Shown here: positions 37,918 through 47,053 of the stretch, piece after piece | Layout: each line of letters begins with the position of its first letter | How positions within the stretch are numbered: position 1 is the first letter of the stretch | NCBI RefSeq assembly: GCF_030408435.1 | Contig: NZ_CP047046.1 | Span: 2,152,572-2,216,571 of the forward strand | Source: Corynebacterium auriscanis | GTDB taxonomy: Bacteria > Actinomycetota > Actinomycetes > Mycobacteriales > Mycobacteriaceae | Reading direction: 5' to 3' | DNA: 64,000 nucleotides | Program-made: the position numbers and the translations under genes | Notes under the pieces: model-generated | Database searches by the model: none | What the model was told of the DNA's origin: nothing | Seen by the model: the letters and a program-made list of their open reading frames with translations, nothing else

Positions 37918-38250
37918 ATGAAGAAGACTCTCCTGGCTCTGGCCACCGCTTCCACCGTTGCACTCGCAGGCACCTCCGTTGCCGTAGCTGAAGAAGAGAA
38001 TACAACCCCCGGATCCGTGTCTGCCGCTCTTTCCAGCAAGGAGGACAAGGCTCCAAACACCGAGGCTCCAAACACCGAGAGCTCCGACACCTCCAGCTCT
38101 GACGAGTTGTTCGGCTGGGATGAGACCGTTAAGCCCATGGAAAAGCTCAAGCAAATCGCGGAAGCGTTCGGCATCATCGTAACTGTCGTTGGTGGAATCG
38201 CCACGCTGGTCGCTAGCTTCCAGAAGATCGCAGATTCCTTCAAGAAGTAA
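37918..38250 (+). CDS. Small secreted FGWDE-motif protein, second member
   Basis: 110 residues. Sec signal peptide with cleavage expected after AVA (~24). Acidic Ser/Thr/Glu/Pro stretch with a duplicated APNTE, then SSDELFGWDE and a hydrophobic helix AFGIIVTVVGGIATLVASF ending in KKIADSFKK-like basic residues. Same plan as the 37038 gene but with little identity outside the motif, so an old duplication. Ribosome site AGAGGA precedes ATG. It has its own terminator. Confidence 0.85.
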   Translation: MKKTLLALATASTVALAGTSVAVAEEENTTPGSVSAALSSKEDKAPNTEAPNTESSDTSSSDELFGWDETVKPMEKLKQIAEAFGIIVTVVGGIATLVASFQKIADSFKK

Positions 38251-38304
38251 GCACTTCTGCGACCCACATCGTGGCCCCAGCACTCTTTAAAGCGCTGACA
38301 CCCG

Positions 38305-38343
38305 AAACTCGCTAGGCACACATGCTGCTCTAGCGAGTTTTTC
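38305..38343 (+). terminator. Terminator after the second FGWDE gene
   Basis: Perfect 11-bp stem AAACTCGCTAG/CTAGCGAGTTT followed by TTCATATTT. Confidence 0.9.
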
Positions 38344-38441
38344 ATATTTCTAAGCTCTCACCTCAGGGTTAAACGACCAATTAGGGGTTTTATCGTTGAA
38401 CCCTCACTTCATTCCAACGAAGGGTTTCATTCCAGGGTAGG

Positions 38442-38460
38442 TAAGGGTAAGCTAACCATC
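38442..38460 (+). promoter_or_regulatory. DtxR-like iron box before the siderophore-interacting protein
   Basis: TAAGGGTAAGCTAACCATC, close to the DtxR consensus TTAGGTTAGGCTAACCTAA. It lies directly against the ATG at 38464, where a bound repressor would block transcription. Confidence 0.75.
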
Positions 38461-38463
38461 GCT

Positions 38464-39393
38464 ATGAATGTTGCCACACCGCAGGTCAGCAAACTGACCG
38501 TCTCCCCCACCCGGCGGAACGCCTTCACCGACCACCAGCTGGTCGATCCCCCGCAAGCCGCGGGGCATGAGCTGTTCCGAGCCACCATTCACGAGATCAC
38601 GTCTCCATCACACCGGTTGCGCCGCATCACGCTCCACTCCCCCTCCTTCGCGACGTATCAACTCTCCGGTCCTGACGAGTTCTTCGGCCTCCTCATGCCA
38701 CAACCCGGCACCCCGCTACACCTCCCACAGCAAACTAAAGGCGAAAACCTTCGCGCCGCAGTGGCCGAGATGCCCGCAGAGATCCGGCCCAACCTGCGTT
38801 GGTACACAGTACGGCAGTTCGATCCCCTGAACTGCACACTGACCTTCGACATCGTGACGCACGGTGTCACCCTGGAAGACCTCGAGGTCGGGCACGACAT
38901 TGGCCCTGGGCTGCGCTGGTGCCTGACAGCCCAGGTGGGTTCAGAAGTTGGACTATGGACCGCGCACGGACTGTGGCATCGCGCTGCTCCGGCGCAGACT
39001 CTTATCGCCGACCCCTCAGCGCTGCCATCACTGCGTGCGATCTTGGAATACACCCAGACCTTTGCCCCGAAACAGCTGCGCGACATGCACGTTATCGCAG
39101 TTGCTGAAACCGCCGAAGATATTGAGCCACATCTGCTTTCGGAATGGCAGGAAAAACTAGGGAGCGTGGAACTGCTGTTTTGCCCGGTCGCCGAGTTCAC
39201 CTCGCAGACCGTGCGGTTACTGCAGCGCATCGATGCCGTCGAGCATCCCGCTCGGTTCTCCCAGTACGTCTGGGTTGCCGGTGAGGGTGACCTATGCAAG
39301 AACGTCCGCCGCCACTGTGTTTACACATGGAAGCTTGAGACCTCCGCCGTGCAGTGGTGCCCATACTGGTTCCTAGGGAAAGCGCGACCTTAG
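38464..39393 (+). CDS. Siderophore-interacting protein (ViuB/SIP-type ferric reductase)
   Basis: 309 residues, cytosolic flavoprotein family that releases iron from ferric siderophores with NAD(P)H. RWYTVRQFDP corresponds to the flavin-binding RxYT block; ADPSALPSL and VWVAGEGDLCKNVRRH fit the nucleotide-binding half; C-terminus WCPYWFLGKA. Preceded by a DtxR-like box, so likely made under iron limitation. Neighbour of the siderophore synthesis operon. Confidence 0.9.
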   Translation: MNVATPQVSKLTVSPTRRNAFTDHQLVDPPQAAGHELFRATIHEITSPSHRLRRITLHSPSFATYQLSGPDEFFGLLMPQPGTPLHLPQQTKGENLRAAVAEMPAEIRPNLRWYTVRQFDPLNCTLTFDIVTHGVTLEDLEVGHDIGPGLRWCLTAQVGSEVGLWTAHGLWHRAAPAQTLIADPSALPSLRAILEYTQTFAPKQLRDMHVIAVAETAEDIEPHLLSEWQEKLGSVELLFCPVAEFTSQTVRLLQRIDAVEHPARFSQYVWVAGEGDLCKNVRRHCVYTWKLETSAVQWCPYWFLGKARP

Positions 39394-39401
39394 CGACCAA
39401 C

Positions 39402-39427
39402 CACCCCCTGCATTGGGGGTGTTTTTA
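39402..39427 (+). terminator. Terminator after the siderophore-interacting protein gene
   Basis: CACCCCC/GGGGGTG with loop TGCATT, then TTTTTATAA. Confidence 0.88.
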
Positions 39428-39514
39428 TAACTAAATCATCCAAGCAACCGCCACATAACCGCAGGACACAGCCCCCTATAGGGATTCTTAGGATACCCTC
39501 GCCTTTCTTTTATA

Positions 39515-39533
39515 TTAGGTAAGCCTACCCTTG
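39515..39533 (+). promoter_or_regulatory. DtxR-like iron box before the siderophore operon
   Basis: TTAGGTAAGCCTACCCTTG, starting as a perfect half-site TTAGGT. It lies 15 bases before ATG 39548 and would control desA-desB-desCD. Confidence 0.75.
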
Positions 39534-39547
39534 CTACGCTGCGGGAC

Positions 39548-41116
39548 ATGCTCAATTCAACTCACGAGTCAACCCACGTCGGGTCACCCCAAGAAGGCCC
39601 ACCGGCCGACCCCGGGCATCCCCGTGGCACAGTCCCCGAACGCATCAGCTTCACCGATGACCTCGTCGGAATGTCACCCACGCGCCTTGGCGACGTGCTC
39701 GCTGCAGCCTCACACGTAGCCACGGACTACCTCACCGAGGAACACGGTCCCTGCAGTGCCACCCCGGTGGGGCAACTCGAGGCCGCAGTCCGCAACATTG
39801 ACCTCGCAAACCCGCTCGGCTCCTTCCGCGCAAGCATCGCGGAACTGCGCACACTCTGGCTCGACCACGCAGTCTGGTACCACCACCCGCGCTACATCGC
39901 CCACCTCAACTGCCCCATTTCTTCAACTGCTGTGGCCGGGGAAACGATCGCCAGCGCAGTCAATACAGCGGTGGAGTCGTGGGATCAGGCCTCATCCGCG
40001 GCGCTCATTGAGCAGAAAATCGTCCACTGGTTGTGTGAAAGCCTCCGCTGGCAGGTCACGGGCATCCACGGAGTGTTCACCTCCGGTGGAACTCAATCGA
40101 ATCTCCAAGCACTGCTCACAGCCCGTAACAAGGCGCTGGCAGCCCACGGGTATGACACGCTTTCCCGCCTGTGCATCCTGCACACGGCCGACACGCACTA
40201 TTCAGTGGCCAGGGCAGCCAACATCCTGGGGCTTCACCCCACCACCGGATCACGAGTGGTGGGCACAGATACCCACCATCGGATGTCACCCGCTGCACTA
40301 GAAGAAGCCATCGCTGAGTGTTCCCGCGACGGCTTAGTTCCCATGGCGGTGGTTGCCACCGCCGGCACAACGGACCTCGGTGCCATCGACCCTCTTGATG
40401 ACCTCGCCAGCATCACCCGTAAACATTCCCTGCACCTGCATGTGGATGCCGCGTACGGGGGTGCCATGCTGGTCTCCCCCACTCAAAGGCACCGCCTGAA
40501 GGGAATCGAATCTGCCGATAGCATCACCGTGGATTTCCACAAGACCTACTTCCAACCCGTGGCGTGTTCTGCCATGTTGCTGCGCACCCCGGAGGACTTC
40601 CGCCACATTTCGTGGCACGCGGACTACCTCAATCCGCAGGGCTCCGGCGAGCTCAACCTCGCCGACTTCTCCCTGCAGACAACCCGCCGCTTTGATGCGC
40701 TGAAGCTCTGGCTTACCTTGCGCACACACGGAGCCGAAGCGATCGGCACTGCCTTCGACACGTGCTGCAAGATCACCCGAGACTCAGCCGCACTGATCGA
40801 GAACAACCCCCACCTCGAACTACTGGAACACCCGCAGCTCACCACGCTCGTTTTCCGTCCGACACACCCCGATGCCCCCTCCCCGCAACACATCAAGCGA
40901 GTGCTGCACAACCGAGGAGAAGCCGTCATTGCCACCACGGTCATAGACGGCGACAGCTGGTTGAAGTTCACCATCTTGGACCCAACTCTTTCCACCAACG
41001 ACATCCAGCTCATCCTCGACCTCATCGTGGGTTGCGCCACCTCGGCTGCTGCCAACCCAACCGCTGGCACCCCAGCTGTCGACAACTCAACAATGGAGGC
41101 TCCAACTCATGCCTAA
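39548..41116 (+). CDS. desA: PLP-dependent decarboxylase, DesA-like (probably lysine to cadaverine)
   Basis: 522 residues, group II decarboxylase fold. PLP lysine K332 in VDFHKTYFQPVACSAMLL. SGGTQSNLQALL and HVDAAYGGAML are cofactor blocks; SLQTTRRFDALKLWLTLR is characteristic of DesA-type and diaminobutyrate decarboxylases. With a hydroxylase and an acyltransferase-synthetase next, cadaverine is the likeliest product, though ornithine or diaminobutyrate as substrate cannot be excluded. Overlaps the next gene by eight bases. First gene of a DtxR-type-controlled operon. Confidence 0.85.
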   Translation: MLNSTHESTHVGSPQEGPPADPGHPRGTVPERISFTDDLVGMSPTRLGDVLAAASHVATDYLTEEHGPCSATPVGQLEAAVRNIDLANPLGSFRASIAELRTLWLDHAVWYHHPRYIAHLNCPISSTAVAGETIASAVNTAVESWDQASSAALIEQKIVHWLCESLRWQVTGIHGVFTSGGTQSNLQALLTARNKALAAHGYDTLSRLCILHTADTHYSVARAANILGLHPTTGSRVVGTDTHHRMSPAALEEAIAECSRDGLVPMAVVATAGTTDLGAIDPLDDLASITRKHSLHLHVDAAYGGAMLVSPTQRHRLKGIESADSITVDFHKTYFQPVACSAMLLRTPEDFRHISWHADYLNPQGSGELNLADFSLQTTRRFDALKLWLTLRTHGAEAIGTAFDTCCKITRDSAALIENNPHLELLEHPQLTTLVFRPTHPDAPSPQHIKRVLHNRGEAVIATTVIDGDSWLKFTILDPTLSTNDIQLILDLIVGCATSAAANPTAGTPAVDNSTMEAPTHA

Positions 41117-42608
41117 TTCCCTTCCCCAAACGCAGTCTGTATCCCAACCGCAGTCTGTATCCCAACCACAACCTGCCACCCAGCCAGAGCCCAAGCCTCA
41201 ACCACAGCCTGCATCCCACGCACAGCCCAAGCCTCAACCACAGCCCACATCGCAGCCAGAACCTGCATCCCAACCCGACCCTCGCCCATCCCATCCCGCA
41301 CCCCAGCAGGTGGATGTCCTCGCAATCGGCGCGGGCCCTTTCAATCTGGGCTTCGCGGCCCTCGCCCAGCCCCTCGTGGAGTCCGGGGAGCTCAGCCTCG
41401 CCGTGTTCGATAAGCGGGACGGATTCTGCTGGCACCCAGGCATGATGCTGCCCACGGCAACCATCCAAGTGCCGTTCATGGCCGACCTCGTCACGATGGC
41501 CGATCCCACCAGCCCGTATAGCTTCTTGAATTACTGCAAGCAGCAGGGCCGTATACACCACTTCTTCATTAAGGAAGATTTCTATCCTCTCCGCGCGGAG
41601 TATTCTGACTACTGCGCGTGGGTCGCCAGGCAGCTGGGCACCCTGCACTGGAAACACTGCGTAGATCACGTGGATCAACTAGCAGATGGCACCTTCACCG
41701 TCACCTATTCTCACCCCGGCGGTACGGGCCAGATTCACGCGCGGCACCTCGTGATCGGTGTGGGCACGGAACCGTTCGTACCCGACGATCTCGCCGCCGC
41801 ACTCAACGCACCTAACGTCCTGCACTCCGCAGATTATCTGCATCGCAAGCAGCAGGTTCTTTCGGCCAACTCCATCACCATCATCGGCTCCGGCCAATCC
41901 GCTGCGGAAATCTACTTGGACCTTATCGAGGAGCGAGCCGAACAGGGCAAGCGCCTAGACTGGTTCACCCGCTCCCCGCGCTTCTTCCCCATGGAATACA
42001 CCAAGCTCACCCTGGAAATGACCAGCCCGGATTACGCCCGTTACTTCCACGCACTACCGGAGGCCACCCGCGATCGTACGAATCGCGAACAACGCAGCCT
42101 CTATAAGGGCATCTCGGGTGACACGGTCAACGAGATCTACGACACTCTCTATCGCCTCTCCCGCACGGGCAACCTGCCCTCGACTCTGCGCGCGGGATGC
42201 GCGGTGGCGTGGGCTCCCGGCGCGGAACCTACGGACGGGTCCACCGGGGTTCATCGGCTGCGAGTAGAACACACGGAGTCCGGCTCCACCGGGGTACACG
42301 CTTCCGATGCTCTCATTCTGGCCACCGGATACCGCGCTCCCACAATTCCCCCTTTCCTCTCCTCTGTGCACGGCTCACTCAATGTCGATGCAGCTGGTCG
42401 TTGTGCGGTGGGCACTGATTTTTCTATTAACGACGCCGGCACGGTTCACGTACAGAACGCGGAAGAACACACTCACTCGTTGATTTCTCCGGACCTCGGC
42501 ATGGGCCCGTGGCGTAACTCGATCATCTTGGCCAGCATCACCGGTCGTGAGGTTTATCCGATAGAAAAGGACATTGCGTTTCAAACGTTCGGAGGTGAGG
42601 GCCTGTGA
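41109..42608 (+). CDS. desB: Diamine/lysine N-hydroxylase, DesB-like
   Basis: 499 residues. FAD site VLAIGAGPFNLGFAALAQPL, the substrate block WHPGMMLPTATIQVPFMADL, NADPH site IIGSGQSAAEIYLDL, and a C-terminal ATGYR. Oxidises the terminal amine to a hydroxylamine with O2 and NADPH. Residues 1-65 are an odd repeat-built tail rich in Gln, Pro and Ser (QSVSQPQ, PKPQPQP), absent from standard members. The desCD-like gene begins inside its stop codon. Confidence 0.92.
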   Translation: MPNSLPQTQSVSQPQSVSQPQPATQPEPKPQPQPASHAQPKPQPQPTSQPEPASQPDPRPSHPAPQQVDVLAIGAGPFNLGFAALAQPLVESGELSLAVFDKRDGFCWHPGMMLPTATIQVPFMADLVTMADPTSPYSFLNYCKQQGRIHHFFIKEDFYPLRAEYSDYCAWVARQLGTLHWKHCVDHVDQLADGTFTVTYSHPGGTGQIHARHLVIGVGTEPFVPDDLAAALNAPNVLHSADYLHRKQQVLSANSITIIGSGQSAAEIYLDLIEERAEQGKRLDWFTRSPRFFPMEYTKLTLEMTSPDYARYFHALPEATRDRTNREQRSLYKGISGDTVNEIYDTLYRLSRTGNLPSTLRAGCAVAWAPGAEPTDGSTGVHRLRVEHTESGSTGVHASDALILATGYRAPTIPPFLSSVHGSLNVDAAGRCAVGTDFSINDAGTVHVQNAEEHTHSLISPDLGMGPWRNSIILASITGREVYPIEKDIAFQTFGGEGL

Positions 42609-45040
42609 TGCGGGGAATCCTCACACCTCACGGTCGCATTACGATCACGCCTGTGCGGATACCGCGTGATGTGGCGCTGTTGCACAGCTGGCTTACATCA
42701 CCACACGCTGCTTACTGGGGTTCGCTGAATGCGAATGTTGACGAGGTAGGACGGGAGTACCGGCGCATCGCAGACGCAGCACACGAGGCAGCATGGTTGC
42801 TGCACCTCAATGACGAACCCGTGGCGCTGGTTGAGACGTATGATCCCGCCGAGGTCGTTGTGAATGATGTTCCGGGTGTTGGCCATGCGGCCGGAGACAT
42901 GGGTATGCACATTCTCGTGGCGCCGCCAGGCACAGAGCCCCGCCCCGGTTTCACGAACTCGATCTTTGCAGCAACGATGCGTTGGTTATTCGATGAGCGC
43001 GGTGCTCAACGGGTTGTGGTTGAACCGGATGCGGGCAACCACAAGATCCTGGCCAAAAATGCCCTGGCTGGTTTTGTGGACATCCCTGGGTTAGAACGCA
43101 CGCCGTTGACCCTCGGGGGCGAGGAAAAGATTGCCCGCATTCAGCACTGCCACGCTCTGCGATTTCGGGCGTCGGAACTGGCCAGTCATGCAGTGACCGA
43201 GCGCGCAGTGGCGGCGACGCCCGCCGAGCACCTCACCTCCGCAGCCATGGAGGAAGCCAACCGCCAGCTCCTCGCCAAGGCCATCCGCGAGTTTGTCCAC
43301 GAGCGCCTGCTCACCGCCACCTGCATGGACAGTACGTCGGACGATCCCGGTGCGCCAACCCATGAGGTCCGATTCGGCTCCCGTGTGATTGCATTCCGTG
43401 CCACCCCGCACCGGTTGGAGCACCTCAGTATCGATCCATCCAGCCTCCGCTGCGCGGATTCCTCCGCCCTTCCGATGCTGCCCGACCTTCTGGCCGAGGC
43501 CAGCGAGGAACTGCGCATCGCCCCGGAGTTCTTACATACTTACCTCGAAGAAGTGCAGGCCACCTTGGCCGCCCGCGGCCGGGTGTTGCACCGTGAACGC
43601 CCCACGGCCCGCCAGCTCAGTGGCCGTGATCTTCCGGAGCACATGAACCCGCAGACCCAAGCCGACCATCTGCAGTTCGTGGAAGCATCCATGGTGGACG
43701 GGCACCCCAGTTTCATCGCCAACTCCGGCCGAGGCGGAATGAGCGAGGGCGATCTCAACTCCTGGGCCCCGGAGCTCTCAACCGCGGGGCCTCTGGTGTG
43801 GCTGGCGGCCCACAAGTCCTCCTGTGTCCACGCTCTCAGCCACGACCTACCCCAGGAAGACTGGCGGTTCTGGGAGCAACAGTTGGGCGCTAACATGTGG
43901 GAACGCTTCCGCACCACAGTGGGAAAGGCGGGCGGCGACCCCGCGGACTACCTACCGATCCCCATCCACCCGTGGCAATGGAATCACCGCATGACCACAA
44001 CCTTTGCCAGCGATATCGCCAGCGGAAGGCTTCTCTTTGTGGGCACCAGCGATGATCTCTACCGCCCGCAGCAGTCCCTGCGCACGTTCTTTAATCACTC
44101 CCGCCCCTTGCAGCCCTATGTGAAAACTGCGGTTGCGGTGCGGAACATGGGTTTCCTGCGTGGCCTGTCCTCCACCTACATGGAATCCACACCGGCGATC
44201 AATGACTGGCTGCAACACACGATCGGCACCAGTTCCGAGTTTGTGGACCACGGCGTGCTGCTGCTCCGCGAAATCGCCACCGTGGGATACGTGGCCGACG
44301 TCTACCACCGCAGTCAACCCCTAACGGGTTCGAAGCCCAGCGAGCACATGAAGATGGCGGCGGGGTTGTGGCGCGAATCGCCCATCGGTTCATTGGAATC
44401 GACGGAGCTGGCTGTCACATTGGCATCGGTCCTTCACGTCGACGCGGAAGGAAATACCCTCGTCGGCGAATGGATCCACCAAGCGGGCACGGACGCCCGC
44501 ACGTGGCTGCGCCACCTACTCGATGTCTATCTCTGGCCGGCCATTCACGCCCTAGCCAGCCACAATATTGTGTTCATGCCCCACGGGGAGAACATCATTC
44601 TCCGTCTGCGACAGGGCCTGCCGGTGGGGTCATTCTTCAAGGACCTCGGCGAAGAAGTGGCGGTGGTGCATCGGGAACAAGACTTGCCCGACGAGATCTC
44701 CCGGATCCAGGCCGACCACGGTGATATCGATGACGCACAACGCGCCCTCTCGATCCACACGGACATCCTCGATGGCGTGCTGCGCCACCTCGCCGCCCTC
44801 ATGGCGGACCACAACTTACTGACGGACGCCGAGTTCTGGGAAGCCGTGCGTACCTGTGTTGAAGACTACGAGACCAGTCACCCGGGTACTCTCGATCGGC
44901 TGCCCCTGCTCAGCGAGACATTCCGCCACTCTTGCCTAAACCGACTGCAGTTGCGCAATCCCCTGACAATGGTGGATCTGGGCGACCAAAACTCTTCACT
45001 GATCTACGCGGGAGATATAGCAAACCCCCTGTCCGAGTAG
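42605..45040 (+). CDS. Fused N-acyltransferase / IucA-IucC siderophore synthetase (DesC-DesD, BibC-like)
   Basis: About 811 residues. Residues 1-200: GNAT-type acyltransferase of the RhbD/AlcB/DesC kind (AAYWGSLNANVDEV, FAATMRWLFDERGAQRVVVE). Residues ~215-800: NIS synthetase with SFIANSGRGGMSEGDLNSWA, IPIHPWQW, RNMGFLRGLS and MPHGENIILRL. The first part would succinylate N-hydroxycadaverine and the second would adenylate and join the units. The same fusion is known in BibC of bisucaberin synthesis, hinting at a dimeric macrocycle. GTG 42605 or ATG 42608 start. Confidence 0.92.
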   Translation: MMRGILTPHGRITITPVRIPRDVALLHSWLTSPHAAYWGSLNANVDEVGREYRRIADAAHEAAWLLHLNDEPVALVETYDPAEVVVNDVPGVGHAAGDMGMHILVAPPGTEPRPGFTNSIFAATMRWLFDERGAQRVVVEPDAGNHKILAKNALAGFVDIPGLERTPLTLGGEEKIARIQHCHALRFRASELASHAVTERAVAATPAEHLTSAAMEEANRQLLAKAIREFVHERLLTATCMDSTSDDPGAPTHEVRFGSRVIAFRATPHRLEHLSIDPSSLRCADSSALPMLPDLLAEASEELRIAPEFLHTYLEEVQATLAARGRVLHRERPTARQLSGRDLPEHMNPQTQADHLQFVEASMVDGHPSFIANSGRGGMSEGDLNSWAPELSTAGPLVWLAAHKSSCVHALSHDLPQEDWRFWEQQLGANMWERFRTTVGKAGGDPADYLPIPIHPWQWNHRMTTTFASDIASGRLLFVGTSDDLYRPQQSLRTFFNHSRPLQPYVKTAVAVRNMGFLRGLSSTYMESTPAINDWLQHTIGTSSEFVDHGVLLLREIATVGYVADVYHRSQPLTGSKPSEHMKMAAGLWRESPIGSLESTELAVTLASVLHVDAEGNTLVGEWIHQAGTDARTWLRHLLDVYLWPAIHALASHNIVFMPHGENIILRLRQGLPVGSFFKDLGEEVAVVHREQDLPDEISRIQADHGDIDDAQRALSIHTDILDGVLRHLAALMADHNLLTDAEFWEAVRTCVEDYETSHPGTLDRLPLLSETFRHSCLNRLQLRNPLTMVDLGDQNSSLIYAGDIANPLSE

Positions 45041-45058
45041 CGGGGCACAACCCGCTAC
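45037..45058. terminator. Possible hairpin between convergent siderophore operons
   Basis: GTAGCGGG/CCCGCTAC, 8-bp stem with loop GCACAA, but no clear T-run on either side. It overlaps the desCD-like stop. Confidence 0.4.
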
Positions 45059-45073
45059 CGGCCCCAGCCCCAG

Positions 45074-45856
45074 CTACACCACCGACCGTGGCACGATGAT
45101 CGGTGCTGCCCCTTGCGGGTCTTCCCACACCTCGGCCCGTAAACCGTAGGCCTCGGCCAAGACCTGCTCCGTCAGAGCCTGTCGCGGTGTACCTTCCGCT
45201 ATGAGTTGCCCATCTTTCATCACGGCCACTTGGTCGCTAAACATTCCGGCGAGCGTGAGGTCATGCAGCACCATCACCACGGTCTTTCCCTGCTCCGCTA
45301 ACTGGCGCACCAGCGTGAGCACCTCAATCGCATGCGCGGGGTCCAAAAACGTGGTTGGTTCATCCAACAACACCGCCGGAGTATCTTGTGCCAGCACCAT
45401 CGCCAACCACACGCGTTGACGTTGACCACCGGAGAGTTCCGCCACGTCGCGGTCTACCAGCGCCGCCGTATCCGTCTGTTCCAAGGCCTTCCGAATGATT
45501 TCTTTATCCGACGCCAACGTGGCCCCCCACATTCGGCTTCGATAAGGGTGGCGCCCTCTTTCCACTAGCTCCCCAACAGTCAACCCGGGAGGACTAACTG
45601 GATGCTGTGGCAACAGTGCCACAGTCTGCGCTGCTTCGCGTGCCCTCAGAGTGTGAATGTCGATCTCACCATAGAGAACACGACCAGACGTGGGAGTGAG
45701 CAATCGCGACATGGCCTTGAGAAGCGTGGATTTTCCGCAGCCATTGGGGCCCAGCAACGTGGTAACGCGCCCCTGTGGTGCAGTGAGGGACACATCCTTC
45801 ACAATCGTGGGACCATCGCCGTAACCGGCGGTGATGTGTTCAATCGAGACGTTCAT
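45074..45856 (-). CDS. Siderophore ABC transporter ATPase (FecE/FhuC family), second importer
   Basis: 260 residues. Walker A GPNGCGKST, signature LSGGQRQRV, Walker B VLLDEPTT, H-loop VLHDLTLA. Last gene of binding protein-permease-permease-ATPase. ATG abuts the permease stop directly. Contains a recurrent-element copy (45499-45515) in antisense. Likely imports the siderophore made by the convergent operon. Confidence 0.95.
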   Translation of the reverse strand: MNVSIEHITAGYGDGPTIVKDVSLTAPQGRVTTLLGPNGCGKSTLLKAMSRLLTPTSGRVLYGEIDIHTLRAREAAQTVALLPQHPVSPPGLTVGELVERGRHPYRSRMWGATLASDKEIIRKALEQTDTAALVDRDVAELSGGQRQRVWLAMVLAQDTPAVLLDEPTTFLDPAHAIEVLTLVRQLAEQGKTVVMVLHDLTLAGMFSDQVAVMKDGQLIAEGTPRQALTEQVLAEAYGLRAEVWEDPQGAAPIIVPRSVV

Positions 45857-47053
45857 TTAACGAACTCCTTTCAGGCCACTACGGCGGGCAGCATTCCAGA
45901 CAAGCCAGACCAGCGCGGGCCCACCGACAATGGCAGTGACCAAGCCCACCGGGGCGGTAATCGGCAACAAACCCGCGATGATCGCGCAGATCGTCATGAG
46001 TGCAGCTCCTGCTGTGGCAGATACCAGCGGAGAGGGTGTCGGGGTGCTGGCGGCGATTCTGGCCATCTGCGGCGCAAGAAGGGCGACGAATCCGATGGGA
46101 CCTACGACCGAAACCACGACCGCGACCATCCCCGTTGATGCGATAAGAATCAACATTCGCGTCCTACGGACATTGATCCCCAGGCTGGTCGAGGTGGCGT
46201 CGCCATGAGCCAGCAAGGGAAGATCGCGGGCGAACAACACGCCGAGAATAAGGCTGGGGACCAGTCCCAGGAACAAGGGAGGGAGAGCTTCCGTTCGAAC
46301 GAAACCTGTTGATCCGGCCAGCCATGTCTGGGCATCGGCAGCGCGGGTGATGTCGGCTTTCAGAAGTAGATAATGCACGATGGACTGGGTGAGGAAGGAT
46401 AGAGCCAGACCCACAATAATAACGCGCTGGGAGGTCCCGAAACCGCCGAGTATCAGCAACAACACCACGATCACCCCGGCCCCGACCAGTGCCAGTGCCG
46501 CACGCCACCACATCGTCGGGATGGCCTCGCTCCACTGTGGACGGGCCAAGACCGTGCCGGCCACGACGAAGACCGCCGCACCCCCAGAAACACCGAGGAT
46601 GTCGGGACTGGCCAAGGGATTGCGGGACATGGTTTGTGTCCATGCGCCAGCGAATCCCAACGCCGCGCCGACCACGACCGTGGCAACCGCCACAGGTAGG
46701 CGCAAGTCCCACACGACGTTCACCGCTTGTCGCTCCCCACCACCAGTGAGAATCTCCACGACCTGCATGGGAGTCAGCGATAGTTCACCGATACCCAGGA
46801 GGACGAAGAAGCTCAGCAATGCGAGGAGTGCGAAGCCCGCGGCGGTGAGCCACACGCGCCGGATGCGCCGCCACCGCTGCACCTGCAAGGGGTCGGCGGG
46901 ATTATGGCTAGTTGGGTTAGTGGGGTCCGCGGGATTGGTCGGGTAAGTGGGGTCCGCAGGGTCCGCGAGATTGGCCGGGTAAGTGGGGTCAGCAGGGTTC
47001 TTCGGCTCTGTCGAGCCCATGGCCTCTGTGGGGTTTGTATTTGCGGAACTCAT
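45857..47053 (-). CDS. Siderophore ABC transporter permease (FecCD family) with repetitive N-terminus
   Basis: 398 residues. The first ~55 residues are a repeat-built hydrophilic tail (PADPTYPTNPADPTNPTS). The permease core follows (WDLRLPVAVATVVVGAALGF, RNPLASPDILGVSGGAAVF, VGPIGFVALLAPQMAR). ATG lies within the stop region of the preceding permease (4-base overlap). The tail is an unusual addition and varies in length with the DNA repeat. Confidence 0.94.
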   Translation of the reverse strand: MSSANTNPTEAMGSTEPKNPADPTYPANLADPADPTYPTNPADPTNPTSHNPADPLQVQRWRRIRRVWLTAAGFALLALLSFFVLLGIGELSLTPMQVVEILTGGGERQAVNVVWDLRLPVAVATVVVGAALGFAGAWTQTMSRNPLASPDILGVSGGAAVFVVAGTVLARPQWSEAIPTMWWRAALALVGAGVIVVLLLILGGFGTSQRVIIVGLALSFLTQSIVHYLLLKADITRAADAQTWLAGSTGFVRTEALPPLFLGLVPSLILGVLFARDLPLLAHGDATSTSLGINVRRTRMLILIASTGMVAVVVSVVGPIGFVALLAPQMARIAASTPTPSPLVSATAGAALMTICAIIAGLLPITAPVGLVTAIVGGPALVWLVWNAARRSGLKGVR

